Positions 1 through 11,296 of a stretch of 64,000 nt of DNA are shown one piece after another. The stretch spans positions 124,001 to 188,000 of the forward strand of contig JACGCM010001798.1 of the NCBI GenBank assembly GCA_014058105.1, given 5' to 3'. The position numbers and the translations under genes are program-made. The notes beneath the pieces were generated by a model. That model saw nothing but the letters and a program-made list of their open reading frames with translations, was not told the origin of the DNA and made no database searches. The DNA comes from Kingdonia uniflora (Eukaryota; Streptophyta; Magnoliopsida; Ranunculales; Circaeasteraceae). Each line of letters opens with the position of its first letter. The first letter of the stretch is position 1.

Positions 1-162
1 CATATTTAGGAGGTCCAAAATATTCACCAAATCTTCCCAAAGGGAGAAAATAAGTCGAAAGTGGTAACTTGCTGTACTTTTTATTTTTGTTCCTAAACTA
101 TTGTGTTTGTGTTTTGTTTCTGTATACTATGGTGGTGGAGACTCAATGTGTTTCTCTTTAAG

Positions 163-479
163 TTCTTCGTCGTCCCGGTCCTGGAGTTATAATTGGAATA
201 TCTTGGCGAGAATTGTTTCGTTACTTCAGTGGACTAACTGCAATTGTGTCTACGATCGCGTTTTGGGTGGTTCTCTCAAATTTTTACAATAATCATCATG
301 TGAGCCGAATGCCTAAGGAAGAAAAACAGAGATTCTACTTTGGATTTGTATCCCCTATAGTTGGATATGTCCTTGCTATTGCAGCCATTTTTATAGGTCG
401 TAAAAAAGGGTTGGTTTTTATGACTGGTTTATTTTTACAGACGACACTCAACGCTTTTGTGTTGGTCGGTATCCGTCTG
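163..479 (+). pseudogene. Last exon of a small membrane-protein gene, split by a retrotransposon
   Basis: An open frame runs from a plausible splice acceptor (pyrimidine-rich tract ending TTTAAG at 162) to 479, where the Tat retrotransposon begins. The encoded stretch has three hydrophobic segments (around YFSGLTAIVSTIAFWVVL, FGFVSPIVGYVLAIAAIFIG and LVFMTGLFLQTTLNAFVLVG) joined by short charged loops such as SRMPKEEKQR and GRKKG, so it looks like a small polytopic membrane protein. I do not recognise the family. There is no in-frame ATG in the exon; the 5' part must lie before the window. Frame 3 continues, after the 5-bp target duplication at the far end of the element, at 17543-17584. The gene is therefore interrupted just before its own stop codon; a read-through transcript would gain LTR-encoded residues. 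Confidence 0.6.
475..479. repeat. Target-site duplication GTCTG, left copy
   Basis: GTCTG immediately precedes the 5' LTR (TGTAGTAGTGG) and an identical GTCTG follows the 3' LTR (ending ATTACA) at 17538-17542. Five bases is the normal duplication for Ty3-type integrases, so both element ends are intact. Confidence 0.9.
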
Positions 480-1040
480 TGTAGTAGTGGCCTATTCCGG
501 ATCTCAAACTCAAGCCTCAACTTCGACCATTATACATTTACTCGACCTCATCAACATACGATTACATGGCACACTATGGAACAACTACAAAGAAGAGTTT
601 ACTTCTCATTCTCGACCTCCACACCAACAGCTCGATTCAACAAACACTCAGTCGTCAAAGAAGCCGTTACAAAACAGAAGGATCAGACCGTTACGCAATC
701 AGTTCAAAGACTCGTCAAAATCATATTGCAACGTTCGTCATTAAAAGTAATAATGGTCGTCAAACGGTCATATTATAAGACCTTTAAATAAGACTAAAGA
801 ACTACAGATTAAGGACAAAAAATTCTACCCATAAACTCAACAGAGAACTATCCAGAGCAATCTTTGTAATAACTAGTCATCATCAATAATATATCTTTCT
901 CAAATCCTCAAGAGGGGTCGTGGTTTTTAACCTATTAAGAGGTTTTTCATGTTAAATCACGTGTTAGCAATTACGTGATATCGCTCTAATCATTTTTGGT
1001 GTGAGAGACTAAGTTCGATATACGAAATTAGGTCATTACT
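480..1040 (+). repeat. 5' LTR of the 17-kb Tat element
   Basis: 561 bp, begins TGTAGTAGTGGCCTATTCCG and ends GGTCATTACT (the canonical terminal CA has mutated to CT; the 3' LTR keeps ATTACA). It aligns end to end with 16981-17537. The promoter TATA box, intact in the 3' LTR (TATAAATA at 17281), has decayed here to CTTTAAATA. Confidence 0.92.
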
Positions 1041-1041
1041 T

Positions 1042-1062
1042 TGGCATCGTCTATGAGAAACG
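1042..1062 (+). other. Decayed primer-binding site
   Basis: TGGCATCGTCTATGAG follows the 5' LTR after one base. The second Tat element has TGGCGCCGTCTGTGGG in the same place; the differences are all transitions of the kind left by cytosine methylation. The intact version is complementary to the 3' end of a lysine tRNA. Confidence 0.75.
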
Positions 1063-1750
1063 AATCAGTTAGCCACAGTTCTCAGATACAATAGGTACTT
1101 ACTCTCTTCACAGAATGCCGCTTCCAGACCAGAATACGCCAGTTGGTCAAACAGAAGGAAGCGTCGCACTGGCAGAATTACGGGCCACTCTAAACTCTGA
1201 TACTAAAAGATGAGCCATTCTGGAATAATAGCTGGTAGATATAAGAGATGCGTTAAAAGTTCTGCAGGGACAACAGATGGCAACCTAAAAGAACAAAGAC
1301 GCAATACTAGCCACCTCAAGAGTTTCCGTTCGAGACAGGCTAGGACCTCGAGGTAACAGCCAGGGAGTTGATGTTTGATCCAATCACAATCAGCTGAGAG
1401 TCGAATTCATACAAATACCAGGAGTCCAACAAGAAGTTGATGACTTCCCGCCAAAGTTAGGCAAGCAGGGGACCCGCCGTGTGAGAGTTCACATTCCTGT
1501 ACGTGAACGACTAAGTGAAGGAAGTGGCTAACACATTCCTCAAGAAGGACGTATCCCTCATCAGACCATCGTAGCTTGTCAATTCGTGACCCAGAAGAAT
1601 GTCGATAAGCGCATCAAAGAATTATTTGAAGCCCAGATTCAAACTGCCAAAGGCATCTCCAACAGGCTATAGAAGAGCCCGATTACTTAGGATCTATTAG
1701 ACAACGAGGTTCCTACTGGCTTTCACACCCCAAAAACCTGAAAGCACAAG
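1063..1750 (+). other. Leader between primer site and recognisable gag
   Basis: About 690 bp with no open frame longer than 60 codons. It probably holds the element's untranslated leader and a badly decayed gag N-terminus; no motif is recognisable. Confidence 0.5.
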
Positions 1751-2427
1751 GGAACAGATCCCGTAGAACACATCCAAGAATTCCATGATGCCTTAGGCTT
1801 GCATTCTACATCGAACCACATTTTATGCCGTCTCTTTCCTACGAGTCTCCTAGACAAACCTTTGCAGTGGTTCCACTCGCTGCAAAAAGGGTTCATTCAC
1901 ACATTCGAACAGTTGCGAGAACTTTTTGGCAAGAACTACTCGCACAACAGAGACAAAGAAGAAAATCTCTATTCTTTGTTCAGCCTTAAACAAATGTCAG
2001 GAGAGAAGTTTGAATCGTTCACTAAGAAATTCTTGGAGTTGGCTAGAAAGTAGATCGACTTAATCAGAAGATTACTATTTTGGCCTTTACGAACGCCTTG
2101 CTCGTGGAAGGTAGAACGAAGGAACACCTAATTTTCAAAAAAACTGCGATACTAGAAGACATGATCGAAAAGGTAAATGGTTATATCTATATTGAACGGA
2201 TGTTAACCGAAAGACAGAATCCCCAGAAGTCAATCCTAATAGCAAGAGATAAATCCATAGAACGAGATTTCAATCATACTACAGATTACAGAGTAGATAG
2301 AAAATGGATTAAATCTAATGAAAATCGATCTCGGAGAGGTAGTAACTTACCAAAGCCATGTCTTCCCAAATTGACTGCTACAATAACCAACCTATATCCC
2401 ACGCTTCAGAAGGACAAATTCTTCTGA
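1751..2427 (+). pseudogene. gag: gag capsid region of Tat element (broken)
   Basis: Frames at 1757-2053 and 2080-2427 give a typical plant Ty3 retrotransposon capsid domain (Retrotrans_gag): a start like DPVEHIQEFHDAL, a central PLQWFHSL block, FEQLRELF, then a segment resembling the SLKQMSGEKFESFTKKFLEL block, where the family has a Q-x-x-x-E-S-L-x-x-F-type motif. An in-frame stop at 2051 and a shift near 2080 break the gene. The second frame has the ..NALLVEGRTKEHLIF.. stretch expected just downstream. No zinc knuckle is visible. Capsid proteins of this type assemble the cytoplasmic particle in which the element is reverse-transcribed; this copy cannot make one. Confidence 0.8.
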
Positions 2428-2860
2428 AATGCCCAATACCTCCAACCCATTGAAAGCATACCATATTGTATACACCACAAAGTCCGACATTATGACACAA
2501 AACATTGCTTCGCATTACCGAGACTTTTGGAGTATATCTTTGTGGACGAAAGAATGCACGAATACATCGTAGACGTAGAAAGTTAAAAAAATGGTAGTTA
2601 CAAGATTAATACTAAGATCATACAAATAGAAGGAGGGACCGAGGAAAAGCATTTGTACCACATATCCCTTAGCCATTTTATAGACTCATTTGATCAACAG
2701 ATCGGTCAGGTTCAAAAGACGACGTCTCAGCCAATGCCACGATCTAGCCATGGTCGACAAAGAAGCTAAATTACTCCCAGCATCCAGTACACAATGAACA
2801 GGGATCTCCTTTGAGGATTGCAACGTTCGCCACACAAAAATTTCTCATCATTACGCACTA

Positions 2861-3256
2861 ATGATCATGTTAAAAATGAGAAATGTCATTCTGCACACAA
2901 TGATGGTAGATACTGGCAGTAGCATCAAATTACTCTTCCAAAGTACAATTGATCAAATAGGACTGGCCGATAAAGTTGAGCCTAGTGATATCGATGTCAG
3001 TGATGTCAACGGCTCCAAAGAAGAATACGTAGGAAAAATCATACTTCTTATTATTGTAGGACCGACAACGATTAATGTTGTATTTTACATTATAAATGCA
3101 AAATCTCATTATTTAGGAATAATGGGACGTTGTTGGCTACACAATATGAGAGTCATCCCGTCGACCTATCATCTGGCATTATGGTTCGATTGGAATGGTG
3201 GTCTCTATAAAATCAAAGGCAGTCAAAAGCTAGCTCATGCTTACAAAAATTTGTAA
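2861..3256 (+). pseudogene. Retroviral-type aspartic protease region of Tat element
   Basis: A 131-codon frame contains the protease active-site motif VDTGSS (about 2906-2923) followed by the expected hydrophobic strand pattern (SIKLLFQSTIDQIGLAD, then YLGIMGRCWLHNMRVIPSTYH, which corresponds to the conserved Y-N-x-I-L-G-R-x-x-L block). In the family this enzyme cleaves the Gag-Pol polyprotein. The glycine and aspartate of the active site are retained, but the frame is open only locally and stops separate it from gag and RT. Confidence 0.82.
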
Positions 3257-3447
3257 CCATCGTGACAGGGCCACCAAAAAAACACGTCGCATAACAATTA
3301 CAGAATACTACAGAGAACCAGCTACCAAGTGCGGAAGCCACAAAATACGTTAAGATCAATAGAGACAAGCGAGGTATCTACATTGGGACTCTTTGGCCCA
3401 CAACAGAACGAAATACTCTTATTCAGTTTCTAAAAGATAACATCGAC

Positions 3448-5059
3448 GTGTTCACATGGACATTTCATGAAATGCCATGCATCGACCCAATTTTGGCTTG
3501 TCGCAAGCTTAGCTTAAAAGACAAGGCCGAGGCGGTCAAACAGAAACATAGGACATTAGCACCGAGACTACGAGAGGAAGTCAACAAAGTGATCGACAAA
3601 CTAATTGAAGTTGGTTTTATTCGAAAAACTAATTACCCCGAATGGATCTCGAACATCGTAGCAGTCCTGAAGAAAAATGGCAAAATCAGACTATGTGTGG
3701 ATTTTACAGACTTAAATAAGCATGCTCTGAAAGATAGTTTCCCCCTTCCTATCATCAACCATCTGCTCAATTCAATTGCGGGACATGAACTCTTGTACAT
3801 GATGTATGTCGCGTCAGGGTACAATCAGATATCCATTTTGCCCGAAGTTCAAGAAAAAATAATTTTCATCACTAACCATGGATGCTACAAAGTCATGCTT
3901 TTTGGCCTCAAGAACACCGGAGCCACTTACCAAAGACTGATGACCCATATGTTCAAAGACCTTCTCAGAAAAATGATGCAAGCTTACATTGAAGATATGT
4001 TGTATAAAAGTCTAAAAAAAAAACCATCTCGCAAATTTGTACACGACCTTTGAAATTCTTCGATCATATAAAATGAGATTAAATCCTGACAAATACTAAT
4101 TCGGAGACCAATCGGGAAAATTCTTGGGACATTTGATTAGCAAACAAGGTATTGAAGCTGACCCATATCGTATTTGTGCACTGTTATCCATGTCGTCACC
4201 AAAGACAAAGAAAGATATCCAAAAATTAGCCGTAAAAATAGCAACAATAAATCATTTTGTTTCTAAGTCTTTAGATCGGTGTAGATGGTTATTTGACCTT
4301 CTACGATAAGAGATGAAGAAAGGCAAAACTCAAAAAGATTCAGAGATTGAGTGGACCATAGAATATGAAGCAGCATTTCAGAAACTGAAACGCTACTTGG
4401 GGAAACCACCAGTAATGAGTACACCCACTGAAGGAGAAGAGCTTACGGTATACATTGTAGTTACTGATAACTCACTCAGCTCCGTCCTCATCTGACTTAC
4501 GGAGAAGGCAAAAAAACCCGTTTACTTTATCAGTAAGACTCTTACTCCAACAGAGACACGATACACTAAAATTAAAAAACTGCTCCTAGCCCTTGTTTAC
4601 ACATTGTAGAATTTAAAACAATATTTTCAAGATCATTTAATTTGGGTAATGACAAATTACCCCCTGCGCGAAGTTCTATCCAAATGAGAGAAATCCAGAC
4701 GAGCTCAGCAATGGTCGGTTACTCTTGAAGAACACAATATACATTTTGAACCACGACATTCTAAAAACTGCCAAGCGGTAGCAAATTTCTTCACAGATTT
4801 TCTAGTAGACGACCCTGATTGGGAAGATGATAGTACCGATATAAACGAAGAGCAGCTTGAAGAAAAATTGGATTGGATATCCAAAAAAGGTTTGCACCTT
4901 TTAATTGACGGTTATGTCGGACCCGCTGGGTTAGGCATCGCGATAGTTCTTATCACACCTTTCAATGACAGAATTAAGAAATCAGACCGACTCAATTTCG
5001 AAGCTACCAACAACGAAACAGAATACGAGGTACTATCCATGGAATGGATATGGCACTAG
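3448..5059 (+). pseudogene. Reverse transcriptase and two RNase H domains of Tat element
   Basis: 3448-4053 encodes the RT fingers and palm: FTWTFHEMPCIDP, then EVGFIRKTNYPEWISNIV, the RLCVDFTDLNKH block, and the catalytic box near 3985, which reads YIEDML where the family has YIDDML. Replacement of the first catalytic aspartate by glutamate suggests a dead enzyme. 4124-4309 (FLGHLISKQGIEADP) and 4313-4495 continue the connection and retroviral-type RNase H. 4868-5059 (LLIDGYVGPAGLGIAIVLITP .. ATNNETEYEVL) is a second RNase H of the archaeal type, a defining feature of Tat elements. Stops occur at least at 4054, 4098, 4310, 4494, 4607 and 5060. Confidence 0.88.
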
Positions 5060-5572
5060 AGATCGGCATGCCTAAATTATTTGTTTACAAGGATTATTTA
5101 TTAATCGTGACCATTATATAGACAAATATCAGAAAAATGGAAAGCTGATAGATTACGAAGCAACGGTAGCTGACAGAATGAGTAGATTTAAAAAGGCTAC
5201 AATCAAACACTTAGCTCGTGGAGAAAATATACATTTTGACTCCCTCGCTTATCTTACTGGAGTCCTCGGAACGGAAGCCCGATATTAAAAGATCGAAGTA
5301 GTATCCACCTCCAGCATTAACATCATCAACTTAAATTTCATAAATACTGGGGGCAACAAAGAGGTCGAAGACGATTGGAGACGACCTTTCCTCACATATA
5401 TCGGACCAAACAACACATTTGATGGTAAACTCTCTGAAGATGTCAATGAAAGAAGACGACTGATAAGTAATGTTAAACGATACATCATTGTCAATAATCT
5501 CCTTTACAAAAGGTCGATTACAGGGACCTATCTCGGATGTTTATTTGATAAGGAGGCCTAAGACTTCCTGCA

Positions 5573-6500
5573 TGTTGGATTTTTTCAAAAACATTCTTTT
5601 GAGCCTTGGGCTTGAGTTTGGGTATAGGGCTTGGACCTTGTCTTGTTAATTGGGTCTTTCATCTCTTTAAAAACTTGGTCTTTCATATCTTGATTGACAA
5701 TGGCTAGTTCTCACGAAGACCAGATCTTCAGGACACGTTACGCATGCATTCAAGTTTTTGCACGTAAATCTTGCTTATAGCCGTTGGCCCATTGTAAACT
5801 CTCTCTATATAAACTCCTTTCTATCACTTTTTGAAGCATACAGAACTACTGTTCATCAACTACTATTCTCCGTCTCCTCTCTTTCTCTCTTTATACGGTT
5901 TAAATTTTGAGGTACAAAACCTTTGATTTCTTTTACGTAGACTTCCCCTTAGTGAAGTTGCTGTATACTTATGCTCGTTGTATCCTGGGAGAGTACGTGA
6001 GATACTCTTTAAAGAGAGTGAGACCTACGCCTCGAGCGTTAATTATCTTGTTACTCTTTCAGATTAATCACTTGCTGTTACTTTTATTCATCTGTTCAGA
6101 ACTTGTTATTATTCAAAGAAGACCTTCCTATTGATGTTCAAATGTTAAAAGAAAACTTGTTGTTGTTGTTTGAAGCAAGCTCGACCTACTTTATCAATTC
6201 ATTTCTTCTTGTTAAAGTTGTTGCTATTGCTTCTTCTTGTTCGTGATCAAAACAGTTCCACTTTTTGCTCCTGCTGCTGCTGCTGCTGATCATAACAGTC
6301 ACAGTTCTTGTTGTTGATCACTTCTTTCGATGGCCATCTTCTGAAGTAAAAGCTGCCTGAACAAACGAAATATCACCGACCTACTGTTGCTGTTGCTATT
6401 ATCAAGAACTGACATACTGTTGATGTTGTTGTTGAGAATTATGTTATTTCCGGTACTTCAGACTTTATCAACTTGCTGTTCCGTTTTGAGGAAAGCATAA
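5573..6500. mobile_element. Probable solo LTR inserted in the Tat pol gene
   Basis: The pol frame is cleanly interrupted: ..GACTTCCTGCA at 5572 should continue into GTTCTTTACAAATTT at 6507, the start of the integrase zinc-binding domain. The 928-bp intruder begins TGTTGGATTTTTTC, has a TATA box (TATATAAA near 5807) and CAG/CTG- and GTT-rich runs, and is bordered by CTGCA (5568-5572) and TTGCA (6501-6505), a near-perfect 5-bp duplication. It encodes nothing recognisable. It is best explained as a solo LTR of an unrelated LTR element; its right end does not end in a clean CA, so exact borders and orientation are uncertain. Confidence 0.65.
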
Positions 6501-6505
6501 TTGCA

Positions 6506-7252
6506 GGTTCTTTACAAATTTTATTCTACACTGTACGATTTACACGAAGGCACTTGCGGATCCCATGCGACAGGACGGTCCTTAGTAAACCGAACTATTA
6601 TTCAAGGAGTCTTTTGGCCTAAAATGAAAGCTCAAGCCATCGAATATGCAAGCAAGTGTGATGTCTGCCAACGACATGGACCCAAAATTTGAGCTTCAAC
6701 TTTGGAACTCCATTCTAGCAAAGTTATCTGGCCATTCAAAAGGTGTACCCTCAATCTCGTGGGAAAATTCCTAAATTCCCTGGGAAAAAGGAGACACGCC
6801 CTTTAGTAGTAACAGACTATTCCACAAAGTGGGTAGAAACAGTCCCTTTGAGTCGAACACGCGAAGACAAAGTCATCAAATTCATATGGTAAAACATTAT
6901 CATATGGTTTTGTTGCCCTTACCTCATCCGAATAGATATATAATGAACCACAATTCGTTGGTTCAAAGTCGTCAACTTCCTCAATAAGCATAACATCATT
7001 CACTCTCCTTCAAATATGTATTACTCACAAGGAAATGGTCAGGCTGAAATTACCAATCGTATTATAGTCGACAAAATAAAAAAGTGCTTGATAGAGAAAA
7101 AAAGTAATTGGGTGTAAAAATTACCACACACATTGTGGTCGTACCGAACAACACCTCGAGTATCAACTGAATGTACACCATTCTTGTTAGCTTACGGTAC
7201 CGAAGCAATCATCCCCACTCAATATTTTGGATGATTGCCTTTACACTCTATC
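6506..7252 (+). pseudogene. Integrase of Tat element (broken)
   Basis: 6506-6692 encodes the HHCC zinc-binding domain (LHEGTCGSHATGRSL .. GVFWPKMKAQA .. CDVCQRH). The catalytic core follows in shifted frames (VVTDYSTKWVETVPLSRT near 6810-6860, which contains the first catalytic aspartate) and the block QGNGQAEITNRII at about 7027-7065, which includes the glutamate of the DDE triad, then SYRTTPRVSTECTPFLLAYGTEA. Integrase joins the cDNA ends to host DNA. Several stops and a frameshift at about 6690-6800 inactivate it. No chromodomain is seen, as expected for Tat. Confidence 0.87.
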
Positions 7253-7399
7253 TACTATATTTTGGATGATATATAAAAAGTAATTCATTTTTAATCAATA
7301 CCAATGCCCCCTAAATTCCAAAGTTCAGTCAGAACATTCATCCTGCAAACTTTCCTCACATTCCGAAGGTTGTAGAAGCATAAGTTCTGGTGCCCTCAT

Positions 7400-8560
7400 A
7401 ACAATAATTTATCTTCTTTCATCCCATATGTTCTTAGTAAGCACGAGAATTTTTGACATAACACGATCCAGGTATTCAGTCCGCACTAGCTGCATTTCAC
7501 ACTTTACACCATTTTTGATCATGCTATCATGAATTGTGTCTTTTTCTTTTTCCAGTCTCTTAAATTCAGACACAAAGAAGGTAAGCACTGCTGTCATTTC
7601 TTTATCATGAACCTCAATTGCCTCGAGCTTACCCCATGTCAGGCACGACAAGCTCTAAAATCTTTCCCCTCGCCTCATTTAGCAAGTTTTCCAAGTTTTT
7701 ACAACTATTTGCCACCAAAGCATTTTCTTTGATAGAAATTTTATTACGTGTTTCCATCGCCATCATAAATTCATCCATCTATCCGAACATAGCCAATAAT
7801 TCCTCCATAACAAATTGGTCGTGGCGCCTCTGATCAACCCCTATGTTAAGGTCTCGTTGGGTTGTCACAAGGTCCGCCCCTAATTTTCCATTCGAACTAG
7901 CCAGCCCCTCCACTGTCGTTCGAAACCCCATAAGGTCTAATTCCAACACTTGAACTATGTTCTCTAAGTTCCCTATCCTAGCCCAATAAGTTTTTACTAA
8001 ATCATTTTGTTTCGTGTTAACTTCCTCCAAATCCTTTTCTTTATTTTTAGCAACATTCCACATTCCTTCAAACTCTCTGGCTCACTCATTTTCCTTCCTA
8101 ACAAAAGCTCGTAAACCAACTACTTCTGCCTCTAACGTGTTGATCAAAACCTGAGAGCATTTAGCACCATCCTCTTCTTTCTTTAACATCGCCAACAACT
8201 CTGTCAGTTTAACTCGCGCAGGTATTAATTAATCTTCTTGCTTGGTTACTAGTTCTGAGATATTACTTATGTGATAATGAGCTTTTTTAAAGTCCAACTT
8301 CTTTTTCTTCACAAACTCATTTAACTCCTCCATTTTCTCTTATGCACTTGCTAGTTCAGCATCATTTCTTATCATTTGCTCGGACAAATGACTCACCATG
8401 CCTTGCCCCTCGATCATCCATAACTATATTTTTACATTTAACTCCGGAACATTTTTTAATGCTTCACGATGCCATATAGTTCAAATCAGCATTCAATTTT
8501 TCGTTCAAAACGCGCAGTACCTCACACTGACTTTGAGCCTCTTCCAGTTCGACTTGCGTC
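7400..8560 (-). pseudogene. Antisense frame E of Tat element: coiled-coil protein
   Basis: Reading from about 8560 down to 7400 on the minus strand gives a nearly continuous, charged, heptad-rich protein: NEKLNADLNYMAS, MEELNEFVKKKKLDFKKAH, TLEAEVVGLRAFVRKENE, then the 94-codon frame 8063-7779 and the 80-codon frame 7651-7409. A few stops and shifts break it (for example after EELLAMFG at 7779). Composition and repeat pattern suggest a long coiled coil. I know of no function. It lies immediately after integrase and points toward it, a position where Tat elements are known to carry antisense frames. It is not present in the shorter Tat copy at 28.9-34 kb. Confidence 0.6.
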
Positions 8561-8891
8561 AACAGTTTAAATACGCATACAAAATAGTTTGTACATCAAA
8601 ATAGTTTACATATCATCCCACTTCTAAATCACAGTTCACAATTTCACTCACAAATACCTGTGTACGATCGATCTACATTTCTATTCAAATCTATTCTACC
8701 ATCACAAACATAATACATATATTTATTATCAAAACTGTACATTAAATATCTAATGCATATGCAAGTTTTTGACCAGCATAGATAATTTACTTTTGTTCCC
8801 TCGAACTACAAGAAGACTGCCCCTTATTCCCCGACCGTCCTGACCTGTCTACTTGCACGTCTACAGGTACAATGAAGGTCACCACCTCCTG

Positions 8892-11160
8892 CTAGCGTAG
8901 CCTTCGTCGTGAATGAGGTATAAGACTCCCGCCCTCCTCTAACAAATTTTGTACCGGTCTAAGAGCTGGTCTTTCGACACCTTTTTTCTCCTCATCCTTC
9001 ATAAACCACATATTTTCAGCATTTTTATTCTCTACATCAAAGTCTTTCCCACAATTCATAACAACATACTTCATAAATTCGTTCTCCACCCTTACCAACT
9101 CCCCTCCATAAAACTCAATCACACTCGCTATATGACGTTCCTGATCCGTTTGAACAACGACCTTTGCTCGCAATGGATACAAATATTCCTTCAACAGCAT
9201 ATGCGACCTATGCAGACGCTTACGCTTATCCTTCTGCAATACACCCAATACTTTCAATTCCTCTTCTACCTTCTTTCTGGCAGTTGTTTCTACTGTCAGT
9301 TGATTGGCCATAAATGTATTTTGTTTCGTACATTACTTTAGCGTATTTTGCAAGTCGTTTAACTCGCCCTTTAACTTGGCTTGCACCACTCTCTGCTATT
9401 TCCTTATTTTTAAAAACAAAATCCTCATTGATCTTCGATCCTACACAAAGCCAAGAACATTAGGTAAGGGACCTACGTCACCCCATATTATAGACACACC
9501 AGCTCGAGCCAAATATTTTTTTGCCTCTACACTATGATAATTATGTGCCTTTTGCACTAAAAAGCTAACTCGAGCTAGATCAGGTACTACCTCCCTTTCT
9601 TTTAAGAGTTCTCCATAAGCCTCTTTTAAACCCCGCTCACTATCTACTTCGGCCTCAAAATACAGTGTCAGACTTAACAAAATCCTCTAGAACTTGGTTT
9701 TATCCACCGTATCAGCGAAACACACCTTCGTAAAAGCACAAATCTGTCCTCCTCTTTTCTCAAAGCCTCATCATTTTTTTATTTTTTTTTGCATATCTAC
9801 ACTGTAGATCATATAATTCTTTAAAAAAATTCTCCGAGATAGATTTAAACTAGAGCTGGCAAAGTGACCCACGACCCGCCAACCCGACCCGACCCAACCC
9901 ATTTAATAAATAGGTCAGGTTAAGGTTTAGCCTAAGTGGTTCGGGTCGACCCATGACCTGTTTAAGAAATTGGTTTTATTGTAATTTTGGATATTTAGGC
10001 TACCTTTTTGAGTCTTTAACAATTTAGGATTTTAGGTTAACAAACAAAATAACAAAAACAACTCATCATCGCCTCCTATTCGCCTCATCTCCTCTCCTCT
10101 CCTTTACAACTCCTCTCCTATCCTCATATCCTCATATCCTCTCCTCAAATTCTAGTTTGTGCTGTTGTTCGGTTGTTCCTAGATAGCTCAAATCATCCAC
10201 AGCTCAATTACCAAAACATCAAATCATCCACAGCTCCTCCACAGCTGATTTTTGATTAAACTAAAGCCTCAAATCATTAACCTTCTACTTGCTGTTGTTC
10301 CTCTGTATTGAATTTGTTGATCGTTGTTCCTCAAATCATCAACCATAAAACCCTAACTAATCCAAAACCTCAAATCATCAACACAAATCATCAACCTTCT
10401 ACTTGCTGTTGATCGTTGTTCCTCTGTGTTGATCGTTGTTCCTTTGTATTGTTGCTGTTCCTCCACAACATATTTTTTTTAACTGTTGTTTGTGTCTTTG
10501 TGATGCTGTTTGGAACTGTTTTGAACTGCTTTCTGTAACTGCTTTGGAACTGCTGTTATTTGTTTTTGAACTGCTTTGGAACTGTCTTGGTTAATTGTTA
10601 TGCTGTTTTGTGATGCTGAAGCAGCTGAACTGCTATCTGATAATTCTGTAATATAATCTGTTGTTATCTGTAATTTGTAAAGCAAGGGTGTATGTAATGC
10701 CTTGGAACTGCTGTTTGAAACTGTTTTATGTTATGTAATCTATAATGCAAGGATGTAATCTGTTAATTGCTCTGAAATCTGAACTGGAATATGAACTGAA
10801 TACTAAGCAGGTCGACCCAAACCTGACCCAAACTCGACCCGCTTAGTTAAGCAGGTCGGGTCGGGTTGACTCGTTTAAATCATGGTCGGGTTTGGGTTTG
10901 CTTATCTGACCCGTTTAGTTAAACAGGTCGGGTTTGGGTTTGCCTATGTGACCCACGAACCCGTTATGACCTGACCCGTGTAATTCAAACCTGACTCGTT
11001 TGCTAGCTCTAATTTAAACTGTTTTCTCCCATATTTAGTTTTATTTAATACCTGTTAAATACGAGCCACGAAGCCCCTCGCTCAACTCAACGATCTCTCC
11101 AATGTGGTTACAGTTTTTCTCAACCGTTCTATCTCCTAAACATATTATAATTTTTTTATT
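8892..11160 (-). pseudogene. Antisense frame D of Tat element, split by a hAT element
   Basis: The C-terminal part is open at 9311-8892 (ETTARKKVEEELKVLG .. ending EGGSLIPHSRRRLR) and continues upstream through 9680-9441 (ERGLKEAYGELLKEREVVPDLARVSFLVQKA) to about 9850, where the hAT element (9851-11011) interrupts it at KQFK / SISENFFKEL. The far side resumes at 11019 and can be followed weakly to about 11160. The protein is charged and helix-rich, with a tyrosine- and leucine-rich central region (LLKEYLYPLRAK). No known domain is evident. Several shifts separate the pieces. Same strand and spacing as frames C and E, so D and E may be one gene. Confidence 0.55.
9851..11011. mobile_element. 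Non-autonomous hAT-type element with 8-bp target duplication
   Basis: Terminal inverted repeats TAGAGCTGGCAAA (left) and, read inward on the other strand, TAGAGCTAGCAAA (right). The 8-bp ATTTAAAC occurs on both sides (9843-9850 and 11012-11019), the duplication length of hAT transposases. Both subterminal regions are packed with GGGTC/GACCC motifs (9870-9965 and 10808-10990), which are typical transposase-binding repeats of this group of plant elements. The 1.16-kb body holds CTCCT and CAAATCATCAAC repeats and no transposase. It is nested in antisense frame D of the Tat element. Confidence 0.93.
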
Positions 11161-11296
11161 ATCAAACAAACATTCAAACAAGACACAATAAACTTATGTC
11201 TATCAAACTTTATAGTTTCAAAACACACAGAAAGTAGTCTCATCAAAGTCAGAAAAGAATGCAATAGTTCGAACAGTGTACCACAGAACGATATTA

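Noticed and set aside
10060..10700. CTCCT and CAAATCATCAAC repeats as a gene or CRISPR-like array
   Set aside because: Irregular simple repeats inside a non-autonomous hAT element; no spacer-repeat periodicity.
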